A DNA stretch of 64,000 bases from Zygaena filipendulae (lineage: Eukaryota; Arthropoda; Insecta; Lepidoptera; Zygaenidae), in NCBI GenBank assembly GCA_907165275.2, contig OU015664.1:6348001-6412000 (forward strand), read 5' to 3'. This document shows, piece by piece, positions 12,062-22,349 of the stretch. The position numbers and the translations under genes were made by a program. Below the pieces are notes generated by a model. It saw nothing but the letters and a program-made list of their open reading frames with translations, was not told the DNA's origin and searched no databases. Numbering within the stretch: the first letter of the stretch is position 1; the number at the start of each line of letters is the position of its first letter.

Positions 12062-12473
12062 ACACCCAGCAATACCAACACATCGAAAATTTAAATGTCA
12101 AAATACTTCATAACTCATTGGTACCAACATTAACGAGAACAATAGGGATAGCCACATGTAGTTCCTGATTAAATCGATATCGATAAATTATCATTAGGGC
12201 ATCGTGGGCTTCATATCAGGTGAATTAAATCTACAACGGGGGAAAACATTTGTCGTAAAATTGAAACAATAGATTATTATTTTTATTTATTTATTATTAT
12301 TCCTATATTTTAGTTTGTCATGATGATGATGTTATTAGATAGATAGATATTTATTTTCTCTTTAAAAATTACATTTACATTTTATGTCAAAATTAAATAA
12401 CCTATTTGGGAAAGTAAATTATTTACTTCGCAGTGCCTCCTTGTTGAGCCTTGTTTAAATTATCGGTAGAAAC

Positions 12474-12821
12474 TGTTAAGGTTGGATAGCAATGCCATGG
12501 AGTGTAGACATTAGTGAAGAGACATAAAGTGTAGTGTTCTAATTCTAAACGGTTGCTAGCCAACCGCCCATTGATTACATCTTGTCAAAAAAGTATAAAA
12601 ATAAACTGTTGTGAAATTCTGCTTTAAATATATCTGCCTTCTATATCTATATTTAACTATTGAACTATAACGTCTTAAAGTGAGTGATAGTGTTTTACCA
12701 GTGTGTGTTCAAAGACTTCTCTTAATATTTCGTAAAAATAACAAGAACCTTTAATCCGACGTGACGTAATATTCTCTTTCTAAGCTTCCTTACTTGCTTG
12801 GTATGCAGTCGCATTCTCTAA
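12474..12821. mobile_element. 348-bp insertion inside the left THAP arm
   Basis: Bounded by TAGAAAC at 12467-12473 and 12822-12828. The third copy of the element (near 20610) is continuous across this point. The inserted DNA begins TGTTAAGGTTGGATAGCAAT and ends ...CAGTCGCATTCTCTAA. It has no coding frame that I recognise. Confidence 0.65.
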
Positions 12822-13114
12822 TAGAAACATCCTCCAAAAGCGAAAAACTTTCGTTTATCTTCCGACATTCGTTCCTTATCAATAAACTTTAACAAAAATG
12901 ACTAGTGACATGATGTTAAATTATTATATAGCAAGGCAGTATAGGTATCTTTAATTTCTTTTAAATAGTTTATTTTTCAAATTTAGGTATGTGTCATATA
13001 TTTTTTTAATTTTCATATTCATCAAGGTACAAGGTATGGTTAAATCTTGATTAACGAAAGTGTAACTTCACTCAAATATTAATAGATAAGATAGATGTTA
13101 CATAAACAACTTAC

Positions 13115-13708
13115 CATTTCTTTAGACGACTTTTCTTTGTATTTAAGTCTTTGGACTGGAAATTATCTCCACAGACATATTTTATATCGTGAAGTTTTTC
13201 GATTGGAATGTAAGCTAAGTTATCATTTCCAATATTTTTTACCCATTGTCTACATCTGAAATTAAAATATCTATCAATCATGCAAGTACACTTAGAAACA
13301 AGATAGAGTATAATATAGTTCTTTATACAGAAGACGAGGTTCACTTTATTACAATACGATCATAATACTTAATGAAAACTGCAGTAAATAATGAAAAAAG
13401 TATACGCAGCAGCAGCTTCCAAAACATTCACTATAACAGCATCATTCATTTAAGTTTATCGACTCACTTTATCGATAGTGAAGATTTACATCACTATGGT
13501 TTACAAACATGCAAATATTTTTTCTCACTTATAAAAGATAGTGTATTATTTTAGTCTTGCTGATAGCTGAAGAGAACAAAATACTTTATTACTTTACTCA
13601 AACTGTACTTACCGGTCTTCATCTATAGGAAATATCGTAATAAATTTCCTTTTATTTAAATTTTATCGACTCTATCTTTTTCTACAAATTACACACGTAC
13701 TACACCGT
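13115..13708 (-). pseudogene. THAP zinc-finger domain, decayed, two exons
   Basis: Read on the minus strand: exon 1 ends at 13613 (FPIDEDR, donor GTAAGT) and exon 2 spans 13255-13115 (CRQWVKNIGNDNLAYIPIEK, then VCGDNFQSKDLNTKKSRLKK). Together with CVIC upstream of exon 1 (about 13690) this gives the C2-CH THAP pattern: CxxC, FP, W, then CGD(H)F. The final zinc-ligand His is Asn in this copy, and in-frame stops lie between CVIC and FPIDEDR, so it is not functional as it stands. THAP domains bind DNA. Here it belongs to the mobile element at 11937-14576. Confidence 0.75.
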
Positions 13709-14677
13709 CTAATCAGTGCTATTTCACTACACAATCACAAGAAAATAGTTTTTAATAGTCACACTGCACTTTTCAAAGCGTAAATCACACAATTTTTTTA
13801 AAAATCCCACAATTATTTTCTCAAATAACAACATGCGTCGCCATGACAAACAGATGACAGATTGTAAGAAAGATTCAGAGACAAAAGACTGAAAATATGT
13901 ATGACACATACCTAAATTTGAAAAATAAACTATTTAAAAGAAATTAAAGATACCTATACTGCCTTGCTACATAATAATTTAACATCATGTCACTAGTCAT
14001 TTTTGTTACAGTTTATTGATGAGGAACGAATGTCGGAAGATAAACGAAAGTTTTTCGCTTTCGGAGGATATTTCTACCGATATTTTACTTCGCAGTGCCT
14101 CCTTGTTGAGCACAAGGAGGCACTGCGAAGTAAATAATTTACTTTCCCAAATAGGTTATTTAATTTTGACATAAAATGTAAATGTGATTTTTAGAGAGAA
14201 AATAAATATCTATCTATCTAATAACATCATTATCATGACAAACTAAAATATAGGAATAATAATAAATAAATAAAAATAATAATTTATTGTTTCAATTTTA
14301 CGACAATTGTTTTCCCCCGTTGTAGATTTAATTCACCTGGTATGAAGCCTACGATGCCCTAATGATAATTTATCGATATCGATTTAATCAGGAACTACAA
14401 GTGGCCATCCGTATTGTTCTCGTTAATGTTGGTACCAATGAGTTATGAGTATTTTGACATTTAAATTTTCGCTGTGTTGGTATTGCTGGGTGTGCTAAAT
14501 GGATTCCAAAACCAAGTAAGGAAGTCCCGTCTCTTAAGACGTCGTGATTACCTTCGTAGTGATTACCTTCTCTCTGTGAAGCAGTGATCTCGATCGCACA
14601 GAACACACCTACCCAAGGCGCGTTCCTTGGCTTCGCACGAATGTACTCGAAGGCGCTCTGTACCCGATGCGCGTTCC

Positions 14678-14705
14678 GTGGGTTTTCTAGTTAATTTGTG
14701 GGTTT
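14678..14705. repeat. 12-bp micro-insertion between 8-bp GTGGGTTT repeats
   Basis: Insert TCTAGTTAATTT (14686-14697) between exact GTGGGTTT copies (14678-14685, 14698-14705). The sister MITE at 56084 reads CCGAGGGTTTGGG without interruption. The insert is the complement of part of the gamma word. Confidence 0.7.
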
Positions 14706-15025
14706 GGGCGCAGTTGTTCGGTTAAAATTTCACTTGTTTGAGTTTCAACCAAGCCACAGAACGATCGAGTTGTTTTAATATTTGAAATTTCAGGCGCTAT
14801 TTGTTTTCTCTCAACTCACATTGCATTCTAACAAACAAAGGGGTGGTGTCGAATCCAATTATAAACAAAAAGTTTATAATTGGATGAAAAACAGTCTTAT
14901 TTGCAATGTGAGTTGAGAGAAAACAAATGGCGCCTGAAATTTCAAATATTTTGAGGTTATAAAAACAACTCGATCGTTCTGTGGCTTGGTTGCAACTCAA
15001 ACGACAACGAGTGAAATAACCGAAC

Positions 15026-15071
15026 AACTGCGCCCAGAGAGAAGATAATCACTACGTTTTAACTGCGCCCA
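15026..15071. repeat. 24-bp micro-insertion (alpha word) between 11-bp repeats
   Basis: AACTGCGCCCA at 15026-15036 and 15061-15071 brackets GAGAGAAGATAATCACTACG + TTTT. The complementary arm of the same MITE has one uninterrupted site, so the duplication was made by the insertion. The word equals the terminus of the THAP element. Confidence 0.75.
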
Positions 15072-15462
15072 AACCCACGGAACGCACACTACGTCATAGA
15101 GCGAGATCGGTAGCGGGTAGAGTTGCCAGCTAAAATCGGTATATTTGTACCCAAAATCGGTACCGTCAAATGGGGTGAATAGGGTTGATGTTTGAGTCTT
15201 GGCTGTTTATGTATTTATTATGAAATGTTAAATTAACTAATTAACATTTAGATTTAAACAACAGGTAAAATAAATGCAATCCCCATTCACCCACAAATCG
15301 GAGTAAATAGTAATGAGTTGAGGGGTTATTGGGGAAAATTAGGGCTGACACTTTCTATTATTATAATACCTATAAAAAATATGAAATTTGTTTTTTTAAA
15401 CTATTAAAGACTAAGATATATGAAATGGTCAAAATTAAAAACTTTTTACAAATCTATAAAAG

Positions 15463-18318
15463 TCAATAAAAGTCATAGTCATAGAAAACCGCCGGTCTGG
15501 GTTGCTCCCGGCGGACACTCGCCGCATTGCCGCGTTGAATGGCCACGGACAACCTCTGCGCCAAAAACGACCCAGATCGGGGATCACCACCACTCTCCCT
15601 GAGGCGCCGTCCAATTTCAGTAATAAATTGTTTGGTATCTTTGCCCCAGCACCCCGACGTCTCCACCGCAAGGGGGACAAAGACATAGTCTCTCTCGAGC
15701 TGCGAATATTTGTCGCGTTTTCTCTGTGCGGCAAAGTCAGCGGCAGCCCCCGCCGAAGCGACGGTGCGCCCCAGGTGGGAGGCCGCCACCGTACTAACGC
15801 ACGTGGCGTCCCATAACAAACACCTGCCCCTTTCCCACGGCACTAAAGTTAAACCATCAGGTCTTTTCCCGTCAGATCGACACAGACCCGGCGGTTCGAG
15901 CACGCATGGTATATTGGCCGACACCAAGGCTCTGCGGACGATGTCATTCAGGGCATGGTGCCTAGGGAATCTCCCCGCACTACGACGGCAGCTCAATGCG
16001 TGGTGCGCTTTGGCCTCCACCATGGCGCCGCAAATGCATAAATGCGGTTCGCACACATCGCAGCCCAGGCGGAGAGCAACCGCCACACGCACAGAATCAC
16101 CGTCGAGAAGAGTCCCCAGCTGCGGAGAAGGCAGTGCATGGAGCCACGCTCCAGATTCAGGCTGAGAAACAGCTCTGAGCCTCGCTAGGTCCGCCCCTCC
16201 CGACTCGTCGATGAGCTGATCCAGCAATCGCTTCACCCCGATATCGTCCCACGCCCGCTGACTACTTAAGGTAGCGGGCACGGGGGCGCCCGGGTTGAGA
16301 GCTCCCCACGCCGCCATAGCCTCCGCAACCAAAGGGATGCCCTCCCAGTCACTGACAGAAGGTAGTATCACGGTGACCAGGTCCGCAACCCCATGCGCCG
16401 ATGCCAAGAAAGCCGGTAAGCCCACCCCCCCCACGCTCCGCACCCCCAGTCCCCCAAACCGTATAGGCAGGGTGGCCTGATCCCACTGTCGCGAATCAAG
16501 GGAAACGTTTAAGATAGACTCCATGGTATCCCTCAGCGTTCGGTCGAAGGCATCCACCTCCATGGGACACAACCACGTTGGCGCCGTCCGCACCAGGTAC
16601 GTCATCTTCGGCATCGCGCAGCACATTCGCAGTAGAGTAAGGGCCACATGAGTCGAGACACCACGGAGACGCTCACGAGTAAAGAGAAGAAGTTGCCTCC
16701 TCGCCTCAACCGCTCCAGGAACAGCCGCCGGAAAAATTGGCGAACCAAGTAAGTTAAAGTTGTCCGGCGACAATTCTCTGAGACCGGGAAGAATCGAAGA
16801 AAAACGAGAAAAGACTGAACGCACGATGTCACCACAGGGGAAAAACTCACACTTGGACGAATGCACAACCAGTCCAACCTCCCTAAGGCACGGCAGTAAC
16901 TTGGCCAAGTCTTGTGCCACCACCTCCGGCCTTCCTCCTATAGTAGCATCGTCAAGGTACCACACGTTTAGTGGAGATCTAAGTTCAGTCACCGCCTTAT
17001 GGATAGCGAGACTGAAAACCAGCGGCCCAAGTGGGTCCCCCTGCTGCGCTCCAACCTGAGAGAGGATGCGAGTTCCGTTGTAAAAAAGATAAGAAGGATA
17101 GCGATAAGCTTGAAATAAGAAGGGATACAGCGTAGGAGTTTTCTCCTGAACCTCAGTCAAAAGAACGTCCCTCTCGACTGTGTTGAAGGCGTTTCGCACA
17201 TCTAACTTAACGATCACTGCGCCTGCATTCTCCCGCTCCATCGCAAATGTACGCGTCGCATGTATAGCTGCCTCGCAGCCCAACCTCGTACCAAAGCCCA
17301 ATTGGTGAGGCTGCAGGTAAGTCGCCAAATCAGCCCTAACCGAGCGACATCCCAGCCTTCCAACCAAACGGCGGAACGAGCTCCCTATCGCAATAGGTCT
17401 CACCCCCCCATCCTTTTTAGTCAAAGCGCACAAAGACGCCCCGTACAGATAAGGGCAGACCTCAAGGTTGAGCTGGCCACTCAAAAGAAAATTACACAGC
17501 TTTGTAAGGGATTCCAGTAGTCGACGGCCGTTGTCGCCCGCAGACCCCGAAGTCAGTTCCTTCAAGTGCGCGGGGCGCATGCCGTCCAACCCCGCCGCCG
17601 ACGCGTTATGAAATGACCCAACAGCCTGAGCCACCTCCTCGACGCTAACGGTCAAAGCGGGGATGGACCGGTCCGGCGCCTGCGGGAAAACAAGAGGGCG
17701 GGAAGGACTCGGGTGCTTGGCTCGCAGTGAGGCGAGGACTTCAGGGCTCGCTGATGCGACTGCGTCCTCCGACATTAACACGCGCGCAGCGCCTCGTATA
17801 TCCCCCTCGAAAACTTTTCCCTCTATTGTCCTCCATATTGATGGCCGTCCGGAAAAGGAACCGCCACTAACGTTGTCGAATTGCGGAGATTGAGTACCAA
17901 CAGTCTCAACATTAGACTTGACCTTGGATGTCAAGTTTCCAGGCCCCGTGGCATCGGGGGTTTTTAATGCCGAGTAGGCGAAAGTGAGCAGTGAGTACCA
18001 GTCGTCGACCTGGTTCTTGTCAACGCAGTTGTTAATAATCTCATACAACTTACCCGCCGCTGTGCTTCTTGCGCCTCTGGGGATATGTTTCAGCACACGG
18101 ACGGTATTCCTAAGCGAAGACAAATCATCCAGTGACCGGACAGGGCCCACACTGGGCCCAGAAGCGGACAAAATCGGAGCGCGATCGGTAGTGGTGGCGC
18201 CGCGGCCGGATACACCTTTATGCATCCTCCCCATATGTACACTTAAACCGTGTGGACCAAAGACACGAGAGGAGCCGGGGCAAAGTGGGCACGTCGATGA
18301 AAGGGAGTTAGATGCCAT
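15463..18318 (-). CDS. Intact single-ORF LINE polyprotein (zinc finger, reverse transcriptase, restriction-like endonuclease)
   Basis: 951 residues, no internal stop, ATG at 18318. A C2H2 finger sits near the N-terminus (C10, C13, H28, H33: CPLCPGSS ... VHMGRMH). The central reverse transcriptase has motif A VIVKLDVRNAFNTVERDV, motif B GAQQGDPLGPLVFSLAIH and the catalytic YLDD box in NVWYLDDATIGG. Further on is LPIRFGGLGVRSVGG. The C-terminus has a Cys/His cluster (CDVCEPHLCICG ... HHALSC) and a PD-type nuclease segment (GKRPDGLTLV ... LLWDATCV). One finger, RT and a C-terminal restriction-like nuclease in one ORF is the R2/NeSL/Utopia-type architecture, without an apurinic endonuclease. I cannot assign the clade. 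The ORF is clearly GC-richer than its AT-rich surroundings, suggesting recent arrival. No 28S or other conserved target gene is seen beside it. Confidence 0.9.
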   Translation of the reverse strand: MASNSLSSTCPLCPGSSRVFGPHGLSVHMGRMHKGVSGRGATTTDRAPILSASGPSVGPVRSLDDLSSLRNTVRVLKHIPRGARSTAAGKLYEIINNCVDKNQVDDWYSLLTFAYSALKTPDATGPGNLTSKVKSNVETVGTQSPQFDNVSGGSFSGRPSIWRTIEGKVFEGDIRGAARVLMSEDAVASASPEVLASLRAKHPSPSRPLVFPQAPDRSIPALTVSVEEVAQAVGSFHNASAAGLDGMRPAHLKELTSGSAGDNGRRLLESLTKLCNFLLSGQLNLEVCPYLYGASLCALTKKDGGVRPIAIGSSFRRLVGRLGCRSVRADLATYLQPHQLGFGTRLGCEAAIHATRTFAMERENAGAVIVKLDVRNAFNTVERDVLLTEVQEKTPTLYPFLFQAYRYPSYLFYNGTRILSQVGAQQGDPLGPLVFSLAIHKAVTELRSPLNVWYLDDATIGGRPEVVAQDLAKLLPCLREVGLVVHSSKCEFFPCGDIVRSVFSRFSSILPGLRELSPDNFNLLGSPIFPAAVPGAVEARRQLLLFTRERLRGVSTHVALTLLRMCCAMPKMTYLVRTAPTWLCPMEVDAFDRTLRDTMESILNVSLDSRQWDQATLPIRFGGLGVRSVGGVGLPAFLASAHGVADLVTVILPSVSDWEGIPLVAEAMAAWGALNPGAPVPATLSSQRAWDDIGVKRLLDQLIDESGGADLARLRAVSQPESGAWLHALPSPQLGTLLDGDSVRVAVALRLGCDVCEPHLCICGAMVEAKAHHALSCRRSAGRFPRHHALNDIVRRALVSANIPCVLEPPGLCRSDGKRPDGLTLVPWERGRCLLWDATCVSTVAASHLGRTVASAGAAADFAAQRKRDKYSQLERDYVFVPLAVETSGCWGKDTKQFITEIGRRLRESGGDPRSGSFLAQRLSVAIQRGNAASVRREQPRPAVFYDYDFY

Positions 18319-18419
18319 TTTTTGTTGGATAAACAGGACCTATGCCGGGTTTAAATACTCAAGGAGTGGTGTGGATAGTCTAAGCGTATTTAACCATTGT
18401 GACAAAAGTTTATAGGGTA

Positions 18420-19530
18420 AATAGAACCTATGAATAAGTTACATTACATAGGTAGTCGAGTAAATAACCTACTACTACTACTACACAGAAAAAAAAAATA
18501 AGTTATTCATATCACCGTGTATAAAATGAATTACAATAGGTATGTCGATTTTTTCGGTAAAGTTAAATAATTAAAAAAGAAACTAACAGTAGTAAAATAA
18601 ATAAAATAATAACAACAACAACAATAATTTGTGGTGTAAAGGACCAACTTAATCAAAAACCATCGCCAAAAACACGGTAGGTTGTAATAAAATAAGCTGG
18701 AATTGTTACATCAGCCATTAAAAGTCTGAGATATAAAATAAAATCGAAACTACAGTTCAATAGATAATAATAATAGTACCTAATTCAGGAATAATACTTA
18801 CAGATTATAAATAAATAAATTAAATCAATCAAATCTATATACCAAATCTCTGCGAGATGTCAACAACTAACACAATATTTACAGATTATAAATAGGTTAA
18901 ATCCATCTAACAATACAAACTATATGATAAAAATTAAACTAAAAGGGCAAAATCCGCCAATACGTAGAAATCCTCAATAAACTCTTCAAGATAATCCGTG
19001 GACCATGGCCTTCTGGGCGTTGGCGACTAGTTAGGTAGTTGAAGATATTAAGGGGCTGGGCGCTTCGCGAAGAGTCGCCATATAATAGTAACGCCTGTCA
19101 AAATTTAATGGCAACTGGAGAGATTGCTCATTACTTTCCAGAAGGCGAATTGTTTATGTTTTCGTTTGTATATTATTGGTTTATTTTCTACCCACATGGG
19201 CTTCACAATTCATAATCACCAAATATGAAATTAGATTTATGATCTTAGATTTTTCCAAAACAAAAATAGCACCACACAAATCACTTATGATTAATTGAAG
19301 ACTTCGACAAATAGAACACGCGTCACTCCTTATTTAAATCAACAAGACACTTTCAAGTATTTTAATAATAATTTGTTTCCAGAGGACACGCACGCGTGTG
19401 CGTACCCGCGTCATCGTATATCTAGATGACGCTAGTTCTATCGATAGTTAGTGGTTATATACTCTTTGATCGATAGTTTATTTTTGCAAGCACTATTGCA
19501 TGCGCGCCTCACCACGAAAAAATGCGATGA
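18420..19530. other. AT-rich spacer, no gene seen
   Basis: Contains (AAT/AAC)n-like simple sequence near 18600 and two similar ACAGATTATAAATA tracts (about 18801 and 18880). No coding potential recognised. Confidence 0.5.
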
Positions 19531-19539
19531 AAATTGAAA

Positions 19540-19745
19540 ACCTGTTTTTTTTTTGTGAAGTTTACCCCTTTCGGTGAAGGCAGAAGGAAACTTAGTCCAT
19601 ATAGCCAATTCAGTGGTATATTTCTTCTGAAGTTATTTACATCGAAATGCATTGGTGAGATGCATTTCGATGCTTTACCGGAACATTTGGCAGCAAATCT
19701 TCACAGTAGAACCAGTCTAACGCAACTAGGAACAAATTAAATTTT
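19540..19745 (+). repeat. Dispersed repeat (GTGAAGGCAGAAGGAAACT family)
   Basis: Shares ACATCGAAATGCATTGGTGA and the AGTCCATA(TA/CA)G..AATT segment with 21910-22030 and, more diverged, with 53215-53300 and 53870-53930. Non-coding. Confidence 0.6.
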
Positions 19746-19819
19746 GTTCGTATTTAGCACTCATTATTTTTTTAATTTTTTTTTTCCATGGCATCAATGG
19801 CCTCACATGCTATTTCAGT

Positions 19820-21086
19820 CTTTTGTCTCTGAATCTTTCTTACTATCTGTCATCTGTTTGTCATGGCGACGCATGTTGTTATTTGGGAAAATAATTGTGT
19901 GATTTTTAAAAATTTTGTGTGATTTACGCTTTGAAAAGTGCAGTGTGACTATTAAAAACTATTTTCTTGTGATTGGGTAGTGAAATAGCACCGATTAGAC
20001 GGTGTAGTACGTATGTAATTTGTAGAAAAAGATAAAGTCGACAAAATTTAAATAAAAGGAAATTTATCACGAAATTTCCTATAGATGAAGACCGGTAAGT
20101 ACAGCTTGAGTAAAGTAATAAAGTATTTTGTTCTCTTCAGCTATCAGCAAGACTAAAATAATACACTATCTTTTTGAAATGAGAAAAAATATTTGCATGT
20201 TTGTAAACCATAGTGATGTAAATCTTCACTATCGATAAAGTGAGTCGATAAACTTTAATGAGTGATGCTGTTATAGTGAATATTTTGGAATATTTTTGTA
20301 TAGCTGCTGCTGCGTATACTTTTTTCATTACTTACTGCAGTTTTCATTAAGTATTATGATCGTATTGTAATAAAGTGAACCTCGTCTTCTGTATAAAGAA
20401 CTATATTATACTCTATCTTGTTTCTAAGTGTACTTGCATGATTGATAGATATTTTAATTTCAGATGTCAAGAATGGGTAAAAAATATTGGAAATGATGAC
20501 TTAGCTTACATTCCAATCGAAAAACTTCACGATATAAAATATATCTGTGGAGATGTAAGGAACGAATGTCGGAAGATAAACGAAAGTTTTTCGCTTTTGG
20601 AGGATATTTCTACCGATAATTTAAACAAGGCTCAACAAGGAAGCACTGCGAAGTAAATCATTTACTTTGCCAAATAGGTTATTTAATTTGGACATAAAAT
20701 TTAAATGTAATTTTTAAAGAGAAAATAAATATCTATCTATCTAATAACATCATCATCATGACAAACTAAAATATTGGAATAATAATAAATAAATAAAAAT
20801 AATAATTTATTGTTTCAATTTTACCACAAATGTTTTCTCCCGTTGTAGATTTATTTCACCTGGTATGAAGCCCACGATGCTCTAATGATAATTTATCGAT
20901 ATCGATTTAATCAGGAACTACATGTGGCCATCCCTATTGTTCTCGTTAATGTTGGTACCCATGAGTTATGAAGTATTTTGACATTTAAATTTTCGCTGTG
21001 TTGGTATTGCTGGGTCTGCTAAATGGATTCCAAAACCAAGTAAGGAAGTCCCGTCTCTTAAAACGTAGTGATTAACTTCTCTCTGA
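19820..21086 (+). mobile_element. THAP-domain element, third copy (not folded back)
   Basis: Colinear with one half of the 11937-14576 foldback, plus orientation, ending at the same terminus (CTTCTCTCTG at about 21086). AGTAGAACC follows the right end (21087-21095) and also occurs at 19706-19714, a possible 9-bp target duplication. The left terminus does not match the right one, so the left boundary is uncertain. It provides the uninterrupted reference for two insertions in the foldback copy. Confidence 0.65.
20005..20656 (+). pseudogene. THAP domain remnant fused to downstream exon
   Basis: Exon 1 ends at 20094 (KFITKFPIDEDR, donor GTAAGT). Exon 2, 20464-20656, reads CQEWVKNIGNDDLAYIPIEK, then YICGD, and then jumps to VRNECRKINESFSLLED ... 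QQGSTAK and a stop. The jump removes the last zinc ligand and most likely reflects an internal deletion joining two exons. One N-terminal Cys is also changed (CSTYVIC against CSTCVIC in the other copy). Non-functional remnant. Confidence 0.7.
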
Positions 21087-21344
21087 GTAGAACCTTAATA
21101 GGACGCACTGTTGGAAGTTGTATAGTAAAATGAAAACCTCCCGATGAACGCCCTATTTCATCTTATTTCACCGTTTCCGCACACTGTTCATCACTAATGG
21201 ATCACTATTATGCAAAATCCACCATATTCACACAATATTAATCACGATAAACTAATTTGCAAAACAATGAAATAAAACTGACGTCCACTCTGCTAAAAAT
21301 CCCGCCAAAAGTTCCCCAAAAGTCCGATGAAAATCTGAATGAAG

Positions 21345-21800
21345 TTTCCTGAATGAAGTATCCTGACTGAGAACCTACGTGATGACCTCGATTTAGAACG
21401 TGAGCGAAGGGCTCTGGCTGTTCGGTGCAATATGCTCGCTCGCCGTTTTTCACGGTGCAGTCCCGGGGCGAAGCTGACACTGTTTAGAGCATATTGTCAA
21501 TGCTTCTACACGTGTCAGCTTTGGTTCAACTGTGCCAAAAGTGCACGCAGCAGCATCAGAGTGCAGTATAATAATGCATATCGTATTCTGATGAAACTGC
21601 TTAAATACTGCAGCGCGTCGGGTATGTTCGACGAGGCCGGAGTGCCTGATTATTTCGCGATTATTAGATCTCGGGTTGCAGCCTTTTGGGCCCGCATCCG
21701 CGATTCTGAGAATGAGATCCTCAGGATATGCGCCGAGAGCCCTGATAACCCCATAATTAGGTACTGGCTTGGCGTACATCGCGACACTAATCGTAAATAA
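21345..21800 (+). pseudogene. LINE reverse-transcriptase C-terminal fragment
   Basis: Frame with ILTENLRDDLDLERERRALA, then NMLARRFSRCSPGAKLTLFR, AYCQCFYTCQLWF, QYNNAYRILMKLL and SASGMFDEAGVPDYFAIIRS. This is the post-catalytic region of a non-LTR reverse transcriptase. A stop lies just upstream and no catalytic box remains, so it is a 5'-truncated dead copy. Clade not assigned. Confidence 0.75.
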
Positions 21801-22263
21801 TATGCACCTCCACTTGGGGGTCATATTTCAATTTAATTTGAGTCTTTTTTTTGGTTTTGGATGGCAATGGTTTTTTTTTACCTGAAATAAATGATTTATT
21901 ATTATTATTATGCATGATTTTTTACCCCAATGGGGAAGGCAAAGGAAGTTAAGTCCATACAGTCAATTTAGTAGTATTTTTCTTCTTCTAAAGTTATTTA
22001 CATCGAAATGCATTGGTGAGATGGGTAAATATTTTGTTGAAGGTTGAGCAGTTGACGTTAGGCTATTGTAACTTTATCTATAAATTACAAACCGACTCAC
22101 GTAAAAGCGAGAAATAAACAAAATTTTAACAAAAACGTTAAAAACGACTTTCAAAAACAAAAAATAACAAAATACCGATTTAATCCAAAAGACAAAAATC
22201 GTAATATTATTATTGGTTTGTGCTGCACTGATCGGTTAGAATTCGGTGACAAGCCAAATAGGG

Positions 22264-22301
22264 AGTACCCAGAGAGAAGGTAATCACCACGTGGAAGTAC
22301 C
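22264..22301. repeat. 26-bp micro-insertion (alpha word) between AGTACC repeats
   Basis: AGTACC at 22264-22269 and 22296-22301. The insert 22270-22295 contains AGAGAGAAGGTAATCACCAC. The sister MITE at 63075 lacks it. Confidence 0.65.
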
Positions 22302-22349
22302 TAGATGGGGCATGAGCTGTCAACTCACGCCACGAGCTCGTCTTGAGCA

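Larger units (their letters stand above)
11937..14576. mobile_element. THAP-domain foldback element (two inverted arms around a loop)
   Basis: Left arm 11937-13001 and right arm 13898-14576 are near-identical reverse complements. The loop (13002-13897) holds two exons of a THAP domain. Both outer ends carry AGAGAAGGTAATCACTACG followed by a TTTTAAGAGACGGGACTTCC-like segment; on the left the terminal 21 bp is tandemly doubled (11937-11957, 11958-11978). The left arm is longer because of a 348-bp insertion at 12474-12821 and a 27-bp insertion at 12026. The right arm holds a small secondary palindrome (14085-14133). It looks like an inverted duplication of one half of a DNA transposon. THAP domains occur in P-element transposases, but no catalytic domain is visible. 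Confidence 0.75.
14617..15088. mobile_element. Foldback MITE, GTGCGTTCC family, copy 1
   Basis: Ends GCGTTCC.../...GGAACGCAC. The arms share GGGCGCAGTTGTTCGGTTAA and a tract ending ATTTGTTTTCTCTCAACTCA. Here the inner arms form a long palindrome around 14870. Copies 2 and 3 at 28414-28868 and 56084-56553 keep a different, unpaired right half. This copy has been hit by two micro-insertions (14686 and 15037). Confidence 0.75.

Noticed and set aside
15502..18415. Several 60-150-codon plus-strand frames
   Set aside because: Antisense or frame shadows of the GC-rich 951-codon LINE ORF.
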